Below, piece by piece: positions 1 to 12,257 of a DNA stretch of 64,000 nt (position 1 is the first letter of the stretch; every line of letters starts with the position of its first letter). The position numbers and the translations under genes were made by a program. The stretch comes from Ditylenchus dipsaci (taxonomy: Eukaryota; Nematoda; Chromadorea; Rhabditida; Anguinidae), in contig SADC01000024.1 of assembly GCA_004194705.1 (NCBI GenBank), forward strand, positions 62,001-126,000. The letters are read 5' to 3'. The notes under the pieces are model-generated. The model did no database searches, was not told where the DNA came from, and worked only from the letters and a program-made list of their open reading frames with translations.

Positions 1-48
1 TTCTGCTGATGCAATATATAGTTGACACTCGATAAAACATATACGCAG

Positions 49-305
49 AAGATTATCTCTGCCTAGGGCAGAACACTTTTCAACCTGATTCTAACATTTT
101 TTGTAAGGGCCTAAAAAGGCTCTTACAAAAATTACAAAGTTTGTGTCTCATCAAACGCTTGTTTTTCAGCCCCATTTCCAAAATTATAAATGAAGAAAGA
201 CTGGCCTCATCCTTGCAGTGCAAAATTGCTGATCCCAGTCCTAATATTCCTCCGAAATCCGATACTTCTTTGAACGCGCATTCTGCAATGTACGATATCA
301 GATAA
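49..305 (+). CDS. 3' end of an unrecognised gene (partial)
   Basis: Two putative terminal exons are visible: about 49-102, after an atacgcag acceptor, and 170-305, after a gtttttcag acceptor, separated by an intron starting gtaagg at 103. The last exon reads PISKIINEERL... and ends in ...SAMYDIR with a TAA at 303-305. The two exons share a frame only if one T is added to the T6 run at 97-102, the same kind of one-base deficit seen across this window. No family is recognised. The stop lies 11 bases from the stop of the minus-strand SRR1-like gene, so the two genes converge tail to tail. Confidence is low because the 5' part lies outside the window. Confidence 0.3.
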
Positions 306-315
306 GGCTGAGAAG

Positions 316-984
316 TCAGAAATCCTTGATGGGTGGTTGATACTCGTCATCATCACTTGACTCAATTCGCAGGAAGAAGTTGGCTGTCCAAAATATTGCT
401 TTCTCTAACTTTCCAACATCAACTAGCTTTTCGATGACAGAATCAAGAAGTTTGTAATCAGCTGAAAATATAGTGTAAGTTTTCAATGGATAACGGCTGG
501 CTAAAAAAGCTTGAATCTCATCATAAATTTTACTTTTGGCAAAGCGAAAATGACTCACGTCGTGGCATGTAATACAAAGTTATCTGATCGAAGTCTATGT
601 TATCCCCGCTGAAGACATCCAATGTGAGCTCCTGCTTTCCTTTGACATTCCATCCGATCTCCTGCAAAAAGTTGACTTCCGACTGCTCTGCCAGTAACTC
701 ATGCCAATGTTTTGATGACACGGAAGAAAGCTCATCCACGATATTTGTGAGAAGGCAAGCCTGATGGAACGAAATCTTCTCGTTTAGAGAACCAACACCA
801 AGAGCGACAACTTGATTTATCTTGCCCTCAGAGAACACTTCCCGAAGATGATTAAGGATTACTTGCCTTGAAAGCGATTTAAAATATCAAATAAAATTGG
901 AAAGGCCTACATTTCCAGATTGAACTTTTGGTGTAGCTTTTCACATAAACCATTCATTTGTTCCGTAATAATCGTTCGAGACAT
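316..984 (-). CDS. SRR1-like domain protein, 3 exons
   Basis: The exons are 984-911, 866-559 and 461-316 on the minus strand, with gtaggc...caag and gtgagt...cag introns. Spliced phases agree throughout and give 175 residues from MSRTIITEQM to ...YQPPIKDF. The motif VALGVGSLNEKISFHQACLL near residue 45 resembles the glycine-rich start of the SRR1 domain. A later TLYYMPRPDY matches the FYMPH-type strand of that family, and KAIFWTANFF sits where the family has its GNSF segment. SRR1-like proteins in plants and animals are linked to circadian and heme-related regulation, but their biochemistry is poorly defined. The protein is near the lower size limit of the family. This is one of the few genes here whose frame needs no repair. 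The fold assignment rests on remembered motifs. Confidence 0.5.
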
Positions 985-1287
985 TTTTTAATCTAAAACA
1001 ATCAAAATAAAATCATCTAGACTTGATAATGATGTAGTCCAAAACGTAATAAAAACGACTTATAGCTTTTTTTGTGCTGTTATAAAAAATTTGTGAAAAA
1101 CTCGGATGCCATACAGTCAAACCTGGATATGACGACACCAAAAAGTTGTTCTTGTCAAGGCTGCGACAGTTTTTTACGGCTCCAGGTGTATTCCCCCGCG
1201 GTGAATTCCCCCGCGAAATTTCTCGAATTAATGCTTTTGTCTCACGAAGAAGTTCTATAATTTTAAATATGTTTATAATCCATGCAC

Positions 1288-1430
1288 CAGGGCTGGGACG
1301 GAAGACAAAAAAAGTCGGAACAAAAATCGGGACCGGAAGTAGAAAATTTTCAAACCGGAAGTCGGAAATCGGAAGAAAAAAAGTGTCGGAATCTGAAATC
1401 GGGAGACGCAAATCGGAAGAAATTTAAAAA
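1288..1430 (+). mobile_element. Terminal fragment of the CAGGGCTGG hAT family
   Basis: The sequence CAGGGCTGGGACGGAAGACA followed by repeated GGAAGTCGGAAATCGGAAG matches the ends of the complete hAT element at 34141-37405. No partner end is seen nearby, so this is a solo terminus or truncated copy. The open frames across it are repeat artefacts. Confidence 0.6.
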
Positions 1431-1520
1431 AATTCCAAATTTTTTTCGGCACTTGTATCGTTCACTCCACCACCCAAATTTTTGAAAAGTGAACCAAAAC
1501 ACGTCCTTCACGTCCTTTCT

Positions 1521-1543
1521 ACTCTCTCTCTCTCTCTCTCTCT
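1521..1543. repeat. (CT)n microsatellite
   Basis: An uninterrupted CT dinucleotide run of about 22 bases. The surrounding 1440-2100 holds no gene I can support. Confidence 0.95.
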
Positions 1544-2109
1544 AATACGATAGAAGAAACATTTTGAACATTTTCTGGTCTGAAAATTCTAATATTTCTC
1601 ATAAAATTTTGACTTTAAGTCTTCAAAGGAAGGGGAGGGGGGAACCTTCTTTACGCATCGCCTTAGGTCACAGTTTCGACTATCACTAGCTGTAAACCAT
1701 ATTACCAGTAAACATATTACCAGCATATTACCAGTTTTTACTCCTTTTATTCACAAGTTTAGTGTCAAAACGATCCTCACCCTCTTGGCTATTCAATAAA
1801 ACCATCAGCACAGGCTTTCACACCTGCCGGAGCTTGTAACCGGGCTAAAGTAGGCCAAATTTCTGAAAATTGATGGTTTTCGAGGTTTTTTCTTTGACTG
1901 GTTTCACTAAAATTTCTGACTTTTTTCTACAAGTCACAAGTTTCATACACCAAAATGTAGCCAAGACTCTAGACTTTCATTTAAGTTATCAAACAAAGTA
2001 GGCTTGGGCTAGATTTGGGATAATTATCCAATTTTCGGACATGTGAATCTCCATTCACCGCAAAAATAGCGTTTTTCTTAAAAACGTAAAAAGCAAGCAT
2101 GGTTTTTAC

Positions 2110-2861
2110 TAGAGCTGACGATTTGGCTTGTTGCGATATATTTTTGCGATATTTTTGTTCACGATCAAATGCGATATGCGATAAATCCAAAATGATGATG
2201 CGATATATCGCTGCGATATGCGATATTTTTCCACAGAGGTTAGCAAAGCCTTAAAAAATTCTGCGGCGGCCAAGCCGCCGCAGAATTACTATTTATTTGT
2301 GACTAATCAAGCAGACTAACTCCAATGAACAATTTTATTTAACATTATTTTTCACATTTCCACCTTGTATCCATCATCATCCTCACATAACATCACCTAA
2401 TACTTGAAATTCAATTCTTTCAGATTCTTGTTCAAAAAGAGCAACATCTCCGCATTCTGTTTCAGTTTCCACAGTAGGCTCATCTAGAAATATATGCCCT
2501 TAACACGCTGCCGACAAACATCAAAAGAAAATTGCACAGAAGAGAAAAAATCACAGACGCAGAACAGCACAGGACAATAGAAATAACAATGCGGCGACAC
2601 TAGGCGAAGATTTCGCCAAAATTCGCTCAAAAACAAAAAAATTCGGCAAAAAATCTGGCGAAAATCTAAAATTTTCACAAAATCGTGTGAAATTTTAGGC
2701 GAAAAATGTCAAATCGGCTTGCGATATATCTCACCCGATGCGATGCGATATGCGATATTTTCAAAATGGCCGGTGCGATATTTGCGATCGATATTTTTGG
2801 CTAAAATTTGGTGCGATCGATCGATATTTGCGATGCGATATATCGATCGTCGTCAGCTCTA
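2110..2861. mobile_element. hAT-type MITE with GCGATAT array ends
   Basis: The termini are TAGAGCTGACGA and TCGTCAGCTCTA, flanked by a perfect 8-bp target duplication GTTTTTAC (2102-2109 and 2862-2869), the size expected for hAT insertions. Both ends are filled with degenerate GCGATAT/CGATATAT units, about 130 bp each. The interior holds a perfect 14-bp stem hairpin at 2257-2287 and no convincing transposase. It inserted beside the foldback at 2872-3118. Confidence 0.8.
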
Positions 2862-2871
2862 GTTTTTACCC

Positions 2872-3118
2872 ACCACTTTCTTCTAAAAAATGCAATAAAA
2901 AATGAGAGTTACTCATCAAAAGTGGCAATTAATTTTTTGGACTGAAAAAATAACAGGGGGACCAAGGGATTTTTTTTGAATTTTACGCAAAAATTTGCTC
3001 AAAATTAAAAAAAACTGCTTTGGTCCCCCTGTTGTTTTTTCAGTCCAAAAAATTAATTGCCACTTTTGATGATTAACTCTCATTTTTTATTGCATTTTTG
3101 TAAGAAAGTAGTGGGTAA
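2872..3118. repeat. Foldback MITE
   Basis: Two inverted arms of about 100 bp, starting ACCCACCACTTTCTT and ending AAGAAAGTAGTGGGT, enclose a short loop. The inner ends carry the recurrent GGGGGACCAAGG / TTGGTCCCCCTG motif found near many repeat boundaries in this window. Confidence 0.8.
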
Positions 3119-3718
3119 GAACCCATATTTGATATTTACGTTTTTCCGAAAAACGCGAGAATCAGAAGTCGACAAACGGGAAAAATTTTCCGTTCCCAAA
3201 TTTTGCTTATAGATTGATGTTTCCCGCTATCAAAATGAATAAAATCAATAATTTTTTTTACCATATTTGCCTTGGTGTTCATTTTATAAAATAAAATGAG
3301 TCTTAGAGATCAACTTTTAATAATTTTGCCAAAAAATAGTCACAGAGCCTTTTCTAGAACTTAAGTTAATACCCAATACCAAAATGTAGCCCTGGATCTG
3401 CTGTACAAAGATTGAACAAATATTCACAATATTATCCATCTATAGAAACTAGAAGCTATTTTGCTATAGACATTCTGTTGTAAAAAGTCCAACACTCTTT
3501 TTATAGTCAAATTATAGACAAAAAATTATTCTATTTTTTCTCACTATTTTTTCTAACTGTAATTATAGACCCGGGTCTATTATTTTTCGAACTGACCTCA
3601 AGGAGAGTCTATAATTAAAGCAAATACGGTAAACCGATTGGTATTAAGCTAGGATGCGGTTTATTGGCAAAACTATTATCAGGGAAAAAAACAACCTGTA
3701 CAATTAAAATGATTATAG

Positions 3719-6700
3719 GAAATGCGAAAAAATGTTCCAGTCGACAAACTGGACTTCCAATGGCCAGATGCTGACCAATTTCTCATTGGAATGAATGTTG
3801 AAGGCAGACATATTCAACAAAAGGCTACTCCGCTCCAACAGCTCCTAGGGCATGCAAATAGCAACATCAAAGAGCCGGTAAAAACTGCTTCTCTATATTT
3901 ACCCCAATACTCCGTCTTTTCCAAATCTTATTTGTAAGTCTGATATATAAACTAGCGCAGATAATATATATTTTGCCGAAATGGCGCCGGTGCAGCTATG
4001 TCCACTAAAATAATCCAGTTTAGTATTTGTCTGGTGTCTGCAAGCTAGTTCATTGCCAATCAACCAGTAGCTACTGCTCTCAACCAGGTTTTTTTGTTTA
4101 CAAATACTGCTTTTTACAATAAAACTTGGCTCTATCCCTCAATGGGGGAAGGGGTGGATTTTGCATTGGTCCTCCCTGTTTTTTTACATATTTTTTTCAG
4201 GCTTTAGCCTTAGGCAAGGGTAAGCGCATGCTAGGACGGGCTCAAACGTATCTTAGACCCACGTTTAAGTCCGTCTTAACATACGCTGGCCTACTCTCGC
4301 CTAAGTCTAACAAAAATCACACAAAAACCACAGGAAAAACCAAGAATCCCCCCTCATTCAGGGATAGGGCTTAAAACTTGAATTGTTCACTACTTTTAAC
4401 TTAGACAGTTACATTTTTTGTAAACAATTAAATTAGTGAAAAATACAGCAAGGAATGTCGATTAAGATTGATCCCTATTTTAGTCAAACCAGTTGGGCAG
4501 TGCTGTCCAACTTGTGGTAATAATTTTACCTGGAAATTGTCAAATATTTATCAACCCGTTTTGTCTAACTTCTAGGTGCCTTCCTAACCTTCCGCCAAAA
4601 CATACTCAACTTCTCTCAAGCCTCAGCCGTAGTTTTGGCTGTAGAAGACAGATTATTAAAGGACCATCCAAAAGTGGGCATTTCCTTTAGCAAGTTGGAC
4701 GAGTTTGACCTGCAGCCACTTTACCAAGTTGGTTTTTGAAAAACAAACCAGAGGAATAACCTTTTTTAGATAGCAGTAATTGGTGCTGATTCATCAGTGT
4801 TTGATGAAGATGTGTTTTATGGAGCAGTGAAGACCACTTTTGATGAAATACAAGCTGATGGTAGGCTTACAGGCTCACTTAACCACCCTAAAAACTAACC
4901 ATCCTAACACTCCAGTTCGCTGTACAAACCCTGGTAGGGTCACATTTCATTCCGCGATATTTCATTCACTGGGGACAGCAGGCTCCTATCGGCGCCTCTA
5001 ACGTATTTTAAAATTTCAATAAATATTAATCCGCCACTCCTTCCTGGGTATCAACCGCTGATTTTCTTTAGTTTTCAAAAACGTACCAAAAAATTCAAAA
5101 AAATAAGGCAGACCGTTGAGCGCTCACCAAATTTGAGTGGAAAAAACTTGGCTGAGGTGGGTCTGGCAGTGTAACGTTAGGATCAAGGCTGAACCCAACT
5201 TCATTACAATTTTTACTGGATTATAAGGGGTTTTGAGAAACAAACCAGAGGAACTGAATTCTAAGTACATTTGACCTAATTGTGTATGCTCTACAATCTT
5301 GAAAAAAATCATCATTAAAATTTGCAGCGATGCGGAATTTTTTAAATCAATTTTCAAACATTTTCTTTAATTTGTTTCAAAATTCGCAAAAATTTCAAAT
5401 TTTGCGATTTTTTTGGCATTATTGTAAGGTATAATCAAAATAATTTTTTAAATAAATCTGAAAAAATTTATGCAATAATTTAAAGTTACAGTATGCAAAA
5501 ATGCAAATTTATTCACACAAAAAATGAGCTAGGTTGTTTTGCAGCCGCCTCATCTGTCCACTTCCAAAACATTCAACCAGCCTATTTCGATGAAAGGACC
5601 TCCTGTTCTATAGAAAATGGCAAAATTCATTGGGGTATGCATGCATTCATGTTGCCCTTCTACAGTCAAATTTTAGGGAAAGTGTTTAAAGCACTGCTGT
5701 TTGTATTGGCTCTTTTGGTTGTATTCGCTCTGGCATTCAGACAACAATACAAGCACAGTCCAAGGTATGTGCAGTGTTGAACCAAAAAAACTCTACCATT
5801 TTCTGTTGCGAAAAAATATGCAATTCCGGCTTTGGTTCTTACAAAAATAAATTTTGATTCCGGTTCTGGTCCAAATGTCAATTCCGAGCCCAACTCTCTC
5901 ATTATTTTGAGATTGGTCGGCTGATTTTAAACACGTACCGTAAATCCTCTAATATAAGACCCCCTGTGATTAAAAATCATGTTCTTGGCATTGTATTTTC
6001 GACCCGCTTTTTAAAGAATTCTCTTATACAAGTTACCACTCATCTTGTAGCTAGTGAGATGAGCTACAAAATAGGTGGTAATTTGCCCGAGAGCGATCTT
6101 CAATGGTAGGTCAAAAACACAATGCCACAAAGACGTTTTTTGAATTTAGGGGGGAGATCTTATATTAGAGGATTTACGGTATTTTCAACTTTTGGACGAT
6201 TTTTTTGTGTTAAATATACAAATAAACCAAAAAATAATGTAAAGCAGCAGCGATTTTTTTCCAAAACAGGTTTTGCTGCGCCGGTTCCGGCAAAAATTAA
6301 ATTTCGGTTCCAGTTTTTACAAAACTCGAATTCCGACTCCGGTCCAAATATTAGTTTCGAGCCAACTCTAGTAGACATAAAAAAACTGGAGGTCCGAAAA
6401 AATTCTTCGATGAAATTTATCGGAATTTTTTATAACACGCGTTTCTTGAAGTATTTTACAGATTGTTTTTAAAAAAATTTAGCTGTTTTTCAAATTTTGT
6501 AGACCTGCGTATAGTTTTGGATCTGAGATGTCTAACAAGTTCTCAACTGTCTCATAAAATTTTCAAAAATGGATAATAAGTCTTTGAATAAAGCAATTTT
6601 TTCAAAAATTTGGCCTATTCAATGACTTTTTTCTGCAATTTTAAAAAAAAATTGGTCAGTTGATAGCTTGTTTAAAAACTGAAATCGAGAACTACATAAA

Positions 6701-9700
6701 AAAGAAAACAAAATAAATTGAAAGTTGGTACTAGTGCAAGTTGACGCTAGTGTGATGTACCCTCTCCAAAAAATATAGTCTCCAAAAAATAAAGGGGTAT
6801 ACATAATGAGGAGGTGGTTTGCGGATGCAAAACCAGGCTTTACACTTGGAAATGACCACAACTTTTTTTCAAAAATCATTCTCTTGTCGCTATCATCGAG
6901 CTGAGATTCAGGGCTACCAGATGAGCTTTCAATAAAGTAGATGTTGTTTAGAAAATTGAGTTAAAAAAAAGAATCCGCCCAAGCATCCGCACTCGAATTT
7001 GAGTTAGGATTCTTGATATTTTATTTTGAATTTTCGAAGCAATATTTACTCAGTCAATAGCTCATTTGGTAGCCCGAAACCTCAACTGCATGATGTCAGA
7101 ACCTATTTTAGCAACTGGAAGCTGAAAAAAGTGAATAATTATGAATAAAGTGAGGATTCTGTTAACAAAACTCTTAGTGAGTATTCTGTTTTAGCGTCCG
7201 CAAACCAGTGTTTTGCTGAGCTCACTCAAAGTGAAAATCTCACTGAGAATCCTCAGTGAGAATCTCACTCACAGCCTGTGAGGACAAATGTCATTCTCAC
7301 CCACTCTCACTCACAGAGTAAAAAAGTGTCCTCAGCAAAACACTGCCGCAAATAGCCTCCTCATTGTGTATGCCCCTTAAAACTACCATTTTTCAAAAAA
7401 AAAAGTTTCACAAAATTTCTTGTTACCGTATTCTCTCTAATAGGCCGACACCCTCTAATAAACCGACACCCCTACTTTGAGGGACCGTATCTCAGTCCGA
7501 AGAAAAAAAATTACATCGCTGTTTATTGCGTTTTCTTAGTTCCCACGAGCTCTATCGATTCCGCTTTTTCGATTTTGGATTTTCCCCGAAAATGTCGAGT
7601 TCGACCCAAAATTTTCACGATTTTTGAAGGGTTGAAAAATAAACCGACATGTCGGCCTATTAGAGAGAATACGGTAGTGGTGAATAGGCCCTAAGCCTAA
7701 ATCTAAACCTACAGGTATGAACCAAAATCTAAATTATTGGGTGGGTTGTATTATTACACTGTCGTTTTCGGGAGGGGTGTATTACACTAGCGCCAAAGTT
7801 GATTAAAAAATCACCAATAACAAAAGGTTTTCAAAATTTGCAATCTGAAATTCACGGATTTGCCAGGAGTTTAAAATTTGTTTCATTACAGATTGCGCCT
7901 ATTGATGGCTGATAGCCGGAGTTCTCTAGGCAATATGTCAGCTAGTTGGCAGAGTGCAGGTAGGGTGGAGCTGAGACGGGCTAATCGACGATTGAGTCTA
8001 CTTTTCGGACAGGTAATTAGCTAGCTTTTTCAACAACGTAACTCATATTTTACAAAAATACACTTTAAAAATTACTTGAAAAAGTATTTATCACAGTTAG
8101 AGTTGTCCGATTTTCCCGAAAATTAGAAACTGAGACATTTTTTGGGAAATTTCCCGGAAAATTATAAAATTTTCAAAAAAATTAGAGAAAAATAGCAATA
8201 TAGTCAACATATATTAAATTAGGCACTGTTCTTTTTGAGACCGTAAAACATCCACCGAACCAATCCTTACCGCAATTTTCAGTTACTTACAGGAAAACGG
8301 TAAATTTAAAAAGTTTCCAGCTGCAGAGGCGTAGCCAGAAATTTCTAAATGGGGGATATTCTACACCCCCCTCCCCCAGAGGTCACTTTACCTACATTGT
8401 TTTCAAGTAATGAAGTGTTTTTAATTAACAATGTTTTTCAAAAAATCTGATAGGGGAGTCTACTCAGTGCCCGCTTGGCTACGTCCCTTGTCAGCTTCTC
8501 AGTTAACCGTGGCTTTACAGCTAACTATAGAATTCAACCTTGAAGACTTGAAAATTAAATGCAATAGCTCTTCAATTTGGTGTCGTTCTACCTCTCGGTG
8601 ATCAAACCAACAAGCAGACAGCCAACTATGCACAAAAACCAGTCCGTATAAACAAATTTCTGTCTTTCCGAAATCCATACTGACGGAAAATTAGAACAAT
8701 TTTACCGGGAAATTTTCCGGTCAACTCTAGTCACAGTAGTAAAAATGGTGGCTCTAACTCTAGTTTGAATTTACTCCTTCCCTGTTTTCTTTATTTATTC
8801 CAATCAAAACATCATGAAAGTTTTACAAATAAGTAAAACAAAATCAGAAAGGATAAATGAAAAAAACAGCCGTAATTACTAACTTTCGAATAAAAAATTT
8901 GGCCGTTTATTGAATAAAAGGTAACAAAGAATAGAAAATTTATAAATATGACTCCATACGTTATTAATTTTCTACAACTATCCGAAGTCTCGACCAGCTC
9001 AATATTCTTCGCTTTTTTACATCAATTTTTAAACAAGAGAACGGTGGGTTATAAGATTTGCTGATTCTGACGCAGAACCTAGCGCTGAGCACAATGGTGC
9101 GAGTCGTTTTTGCGTTAAGGATGGGTCAAGTAGATGAAAAAGGGAACTGGACACCCACAAGTTTTCAATTTATGCGTTATAAATTATAACTTATAATTGT
9201 CATACTACACCCAAGCTCAGAGGCGTAGCCAGAAAAATCTGGCGGGGGGGGGGAGGCTAAAGCCCCATGAGAAGTCATTTTCCCTACACCGTTTTGAGTT
9301 TTATAGAGTTTTACTTAACAATTTTTTTCGAAAAACCTGACGGGGGGGGGTATAGGCCCTCAGCCCCCCTCCCCCTGGCTACGCCCATGCCCAAGCTGAT
9401 GATACACTAAAATGACCGCCAGAAGTTCAGCTTTCTATTGGTACTATGTATAACCTTTTTCGTTTGTAAATTAAAGATAAATGACCACTTGTTTTAATAC
9501 GTTCTTTTTAAATATGTTCCACCCTGACATTCTACAAGCCATAACTTTGCGTAGAGATAATATATAGCCAGTGGCGTAGCCAGGGAAGGGGAAGGTGGGG
9601 CACGTGATTCGACAAACCTCAATATATACTTGGTTTTCAACAAAATTGTTACTTTAACTATGCGGATTTTAGCAAAGAAGAGGCTCCCGATTGGAAGAAT

Positions 9701-9882
9701 TGGTGGAGGGTGGTGCAGACCCTAGGCACTTGCATGATCACTCCATTTTCCATGCAGAGTTTGCCAATCAAGCTTTCAGCAACATTCTATATGAAGATGA
9801 TCAGCCAAAAGAAGAAGGTCAACTAGAGTCAATGAAACCAGGCCCACAACAATGTGAAGACCGAAAATTAATCCAATTCTAA
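3719..9882 (+). CDS. Unrecognised single-pass membrane protein gene, at least 6 exons
   Basis: The exons are 3719-3877, 4576-4727, 4770-4860, 5545-5764, 7892-8012 and 9673-9882 (TAA). Splice phases agree across the last five exons, which strongly supports one gene; only the first junction is one base out. The product has a mainly soluble N-terminal region (FLIGMNVEGRH; VVLAVEDRLLKDHPKVGISF; IAVIGADSSVFDEDVF). One hydrophobic span follows, KALLFVLALLVVFALAF, at about 5685-5735. The tail is basic then acidic and includes RRANRRLSLLFGQ, HLHDHSIFH and YEDDQPKEEGQ. I do not recognise the family. A type I or type II membrane orientation cannot be decided because the N-terminus is not identified. 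Introns 3, 4 and 5 contain several complete MITEs. Confidence 0.6.
4131..4372. repeat. Foldback MITE in an intron
   Basis: Inverted ends CCCTCAATGGGGGAAGGGG and CCCCCCTCATTCAGGGATAGGG flank an inner segment that includes GCCTTAGGCAAGGGTAAGCGC, a motif seen again near 23190 and 33490. It lies in intron 1 of the membrane protein gene. Confidence 0.6.
5938..6179. mobile_element. TA-flanked MITE, CCGTAAATCCTCTAATA family
   Basis: The ends CCGTAAATCCTCTAATATAAG and CTTATATTAGAGGATTTACGG are perfect inverted repeats flanked by TA on both sides (5936-5937, 6180-6181), as in Tc1/mariner-type insertions. At least four related copies occur in the window. No coding capacity. Confidence 0.75.
6793..7377. 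mobile_element. TAA-flanked MITE, AGGGGTATACATAATGAGGAGG family
   Basis: The ends AGGGGTATACATAATGAGGA and TCCTCATTGTGTATGCCCCT are inverted and flanked by the trinucleotide TAA (6790-6792, 7378-7380). A 3-bp TAA/TTA duplication is typical of PIF/Harbinger elements. A second copy is at 22626-23347. Internal CTCACTGAGAATCCTCAGTGAG palindromes look like a nested insertion. Confidence 0.7.
7426..7674. mobile_element. TA-flanked MITE, CCGTATTCTCTCTAATAGG
   Basis: Inverted ends CCGTATTCTCTCTAATAGGC and GCCTATTAGAGAGAATACGG are flanked by TA (7424-7425, 7675-7676). The interior repeats CTAATAAACCGACA-like units. Same family theme as 5938-6179, 50903-51117 and 60367-60615. Confidence 0.75.
8098..8729. 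mobile_element. hAT-type MITE with nested GGCGTAGCCAG MITE
   Basis: TAGAGTTGTCCG...CCGGTCAACTCTA is flanked by the 8-bp duplication [A/G]TCACAGT (8090-8097, 8730-8737). Within it, 8334-8490 is a separate short element with ends CAGAGGCGTAGCCAG and TTGGCTACGTCCCTTG. Neither has coding capacity. Both lie in intron 5 of the membrane protein gene. Confidence 0.75.
9218..9389. mobile_element. hAT MITE, CAGAGGCGTAGCCAG family
   Basis: 172 bp with ends CAGAGGCGTAGCCAG and CTGGCTACGCCCATG, flanked by a perfect 8-bp duplication CCCAAGCT (9210-9217, 9390-9397). Another end fragment, AGTGGCGTAGCCAGGGAAGG, is at about 9570. Confidence 0.85.
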
Positions 9883-9971
9883 TGTCAATTTTCATTTTAC
9901 ATACAAGCAAATAATTCGAAGATTCAAAAATAATATTTCTTGTAATAAAATTGTTCAGTGTACGTGGTCAG

Positions 9972-10110
9972 TAGGGTTGTCGACTCGACGCGTCGAATTC
10001 TTTTCACGTCGAAAAGCCGAAAAATTTCGACTTTCGACTTTCGACTAGACTCGACGCGTCGAAAATTTCGACTTTCGACGTTCGACTCAACTCGTCGATT
10101 CGAAGTTCTC
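9972..10110. mobile_element. Solo hAT end with TCGA-rich array
   Basis: TAGGGTTGTCGACTCGACGC followed by repeated GTCGAAAATTTCGACTTTCGAC. The first bases match the hAT element at 12258-12769. No opposite end is found, so this is a truncated copy just downstream of the membrane protein gene. Confidence 0.55.
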
Positions 10111-10259
10111 AACACGTGGCCTTTTGTCTCGACACGTGAAATTTCTAACTTTCGAAAACACGGCTCTTCCCTTCGCTGCTGCCGAATAACGATGACTACT
10201 AGCTCGGAGGCCGCCTGTTGGTGGACAGCCCTCGCCTTGGTTAAGCTGCGAATATAATT

Positions 10260-10925
10260 AATTAATAAAGCTGCTGAATTCTCTTCTCACCTACCTACTC
10301 TCCCGACAATCCTACCAACTCTCCTGACTAACCTACCCTTTCGGGGCTCCTCTGCTAACTCTCTTGCATGAGCTAAACACTACCTACACTCCTTATCTGA
10401 CCTATCTGAACTCCGGGCCTACCTACCCACTATTTTGGCCGATCTATTCACTTTCCTGTCACCCCTAGCCACTATCATGGCCGACTACCTATTCTCATGG
10501 CACTCTACGTGCTCTTCTGGCACACTTGCTCACTATTCTGGTACACCTACATACACTCCTTGCCGACCTAGCCACTCTCCTGGCTCACCTATTGATGCTC
10601 GTGGCTCACTTGCCTTTACTGACTGTCATACTTGCTTTCTCGGCACAGCTACTCACTCGTCTGGCAACCTTCTCACTCTCGTGGCTCACAAACCTACTCT
10701 CTTGGATCACCTGCGCACTTACCAGGTACAACTGCTCACATGGTACCCCCACTCCATCGCCTGGCATACCTACTCAGTGATTAGTACTCACTCTCATGGC
10801 ACCAGTAACCTATACTCCTTCATCTGCTACCTCTACACACTTCACAGGTTCCACTACTCACTCACCTGTACCTCTATCCACTCACCTGGTACCCCTACTC
10901 ACTCTAATCGCATACCAAGCAATTT
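10260..10925. repeat. Degenerate pyrimidine-rich minisatellite
   Basis: Imperfect units of about 24-25 bp based on ACTCTCCTGGCNCACCTACTC. The open frames here exist because the unit lacks stops, and I do not regard them as genes. Confidence 0.65.
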
Positions 10926-11007
10926 TTCATAAAACATTAAAAGGGGGATTACGGCATATTTCGGCACCGGAAAGGCACTAGCCGCTGACCCGTAGAATAC
11001 CCCAATA

Positions 11008-11188
11008 CAGTCGACTCTCCCAATAACGAACCCCCTGGGGACCGGCTCTAGGTGTTCGTTATTCAGAGAGTTCGTTATGAGAAGGTCCGTTATAAGTACT
11101 TTATCGAAAATCCAACCAACCAAAAAAAAAGTGTTCGTTATTGAGAGAGTTCGTTATTCAGGGGGTTCGTTATTGGGAGAGTCGACTT
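11008..11188. mobile_element. TA-flanked MITE, CAGTCGACTCTCCCAATAACG
   Basis: The ends CAGTCGACTCTCCCAATAAC and GTTATTGGGAGAGTCGACTT sit between TA dinucleotides (11006-11007, 11189-11190). Internal TTCGTTATTnAGAGAG units repeat. The TIR style resembles pogo/Tigger-type mariner elements. Confidence 0.75.
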
Positions 11189-11246
11189 TACTACCATTTC
11201 GGTACAGTTAAGTAGGATTGTCAATGAGGAAGTTGTTGTAAATCTC

Positions 11247-11852
11247 AAATCTCAGCTACAATTTGGTAGGTCAAATTATTCTTTTTGATTATCACTAAAA
11301 AAGTTATGACCATCAACATAAAAGTGTCGATTTCTAGTCAAAATCAAAGTAAATCTAAGAAAATGGTTGTTTGGTCACATAAATACTGACTTTTCTAAAA
11401 GTTTCAATATCGAAATGTACCAGTTGATGCATTTTTTGAAAGCTTAATAGTTTCTATACAAAATGACAGGTCAGCCTTTTTTAAAGGATTGCACAGGGCT
11501 GAGAAACGGACGGTTGAAGTTAGAAAAAGTAAAAAACCTCTATATTTGCCTTATTTGGGACATTTTCACTTTTTTCAACTTCAACCGTCCGTTTCTCAGC
11601 CCTGTGCAATCCTTTAAAAAAGGCTAACCTGTCATTTTATATAGAAACTATTTAGCTTTCAAAAAGTGCATCAACTGGTACATTTTGATATTGAAACTTT
11701 TAAGAAAAGTCAGTATTTATGTGACCAAACAACCATTTTCTTTAGATTTACTTTGATTTTGACTAGAAATCGACACTTTTTTGTTGATGGTCATAACTTT
11801 TTTAGTGATAATCAAAAAGAATAATTTGACCTACCAAATTGTAGCTGAGATT
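11247..11852. repeat. Long foldback, about 285-bp arms
   Basis: Left arm begins TCTCAGCTACAATTTGGTAG and the right arm ends with its reverse complement at 11852. The arms are near-identical and meet around 11540. A direct duplicate GTCGTATCATTATGAAACGC follows at 11928 and 12104. Confidence 0.85.
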
Positions 11853-12257
11853 CAGGGCTTACATTGTAAATCCGTTTTTGATGCAAATGGTTATGCTATA
11901 GGGCCAATAAACGTGTTTTCACGAAAATGTCGTATCATTATGAAACGCTGATTTTTCGCCATTTCGGCAAAATATTTCTTTCTTTTTGAGAAAAACACCG
12001 TTTTTGGGAGTGGAATGCAATTTTCTGAGGTTTTCCACATGCTAGATGAAAAATATAAACAAATTGAACAAAAAACTAATGTTTTTGGCAACAAAAATGG
12101 GGGTGTCGTATCATTATGAAACGCACTGAATATATATATATATATGTTTAATAGTTTTAAACAAAACAGTGTTAAATTTGAAATATTTCAGGTTTTTTGG
12201 GGCCACCCTGTATATGTAGCACTACACCAACCTCTCTTTTTCAGGGTTGCTCAGAAC

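Noticed and set aside
5666..6378. Short frames containing repeated GPEPES..F-like peptides
   Set aside because: They lie in a degenerate repeat of TTCCGGNNCNGGTCCAAAT and show no splice support.
10435..10932. 165-codon frame rich in Ser, Thr and His
   Set aside because: Lies in a degenerate pyrimidine-rich minisatellite, with equally open alternative frames.
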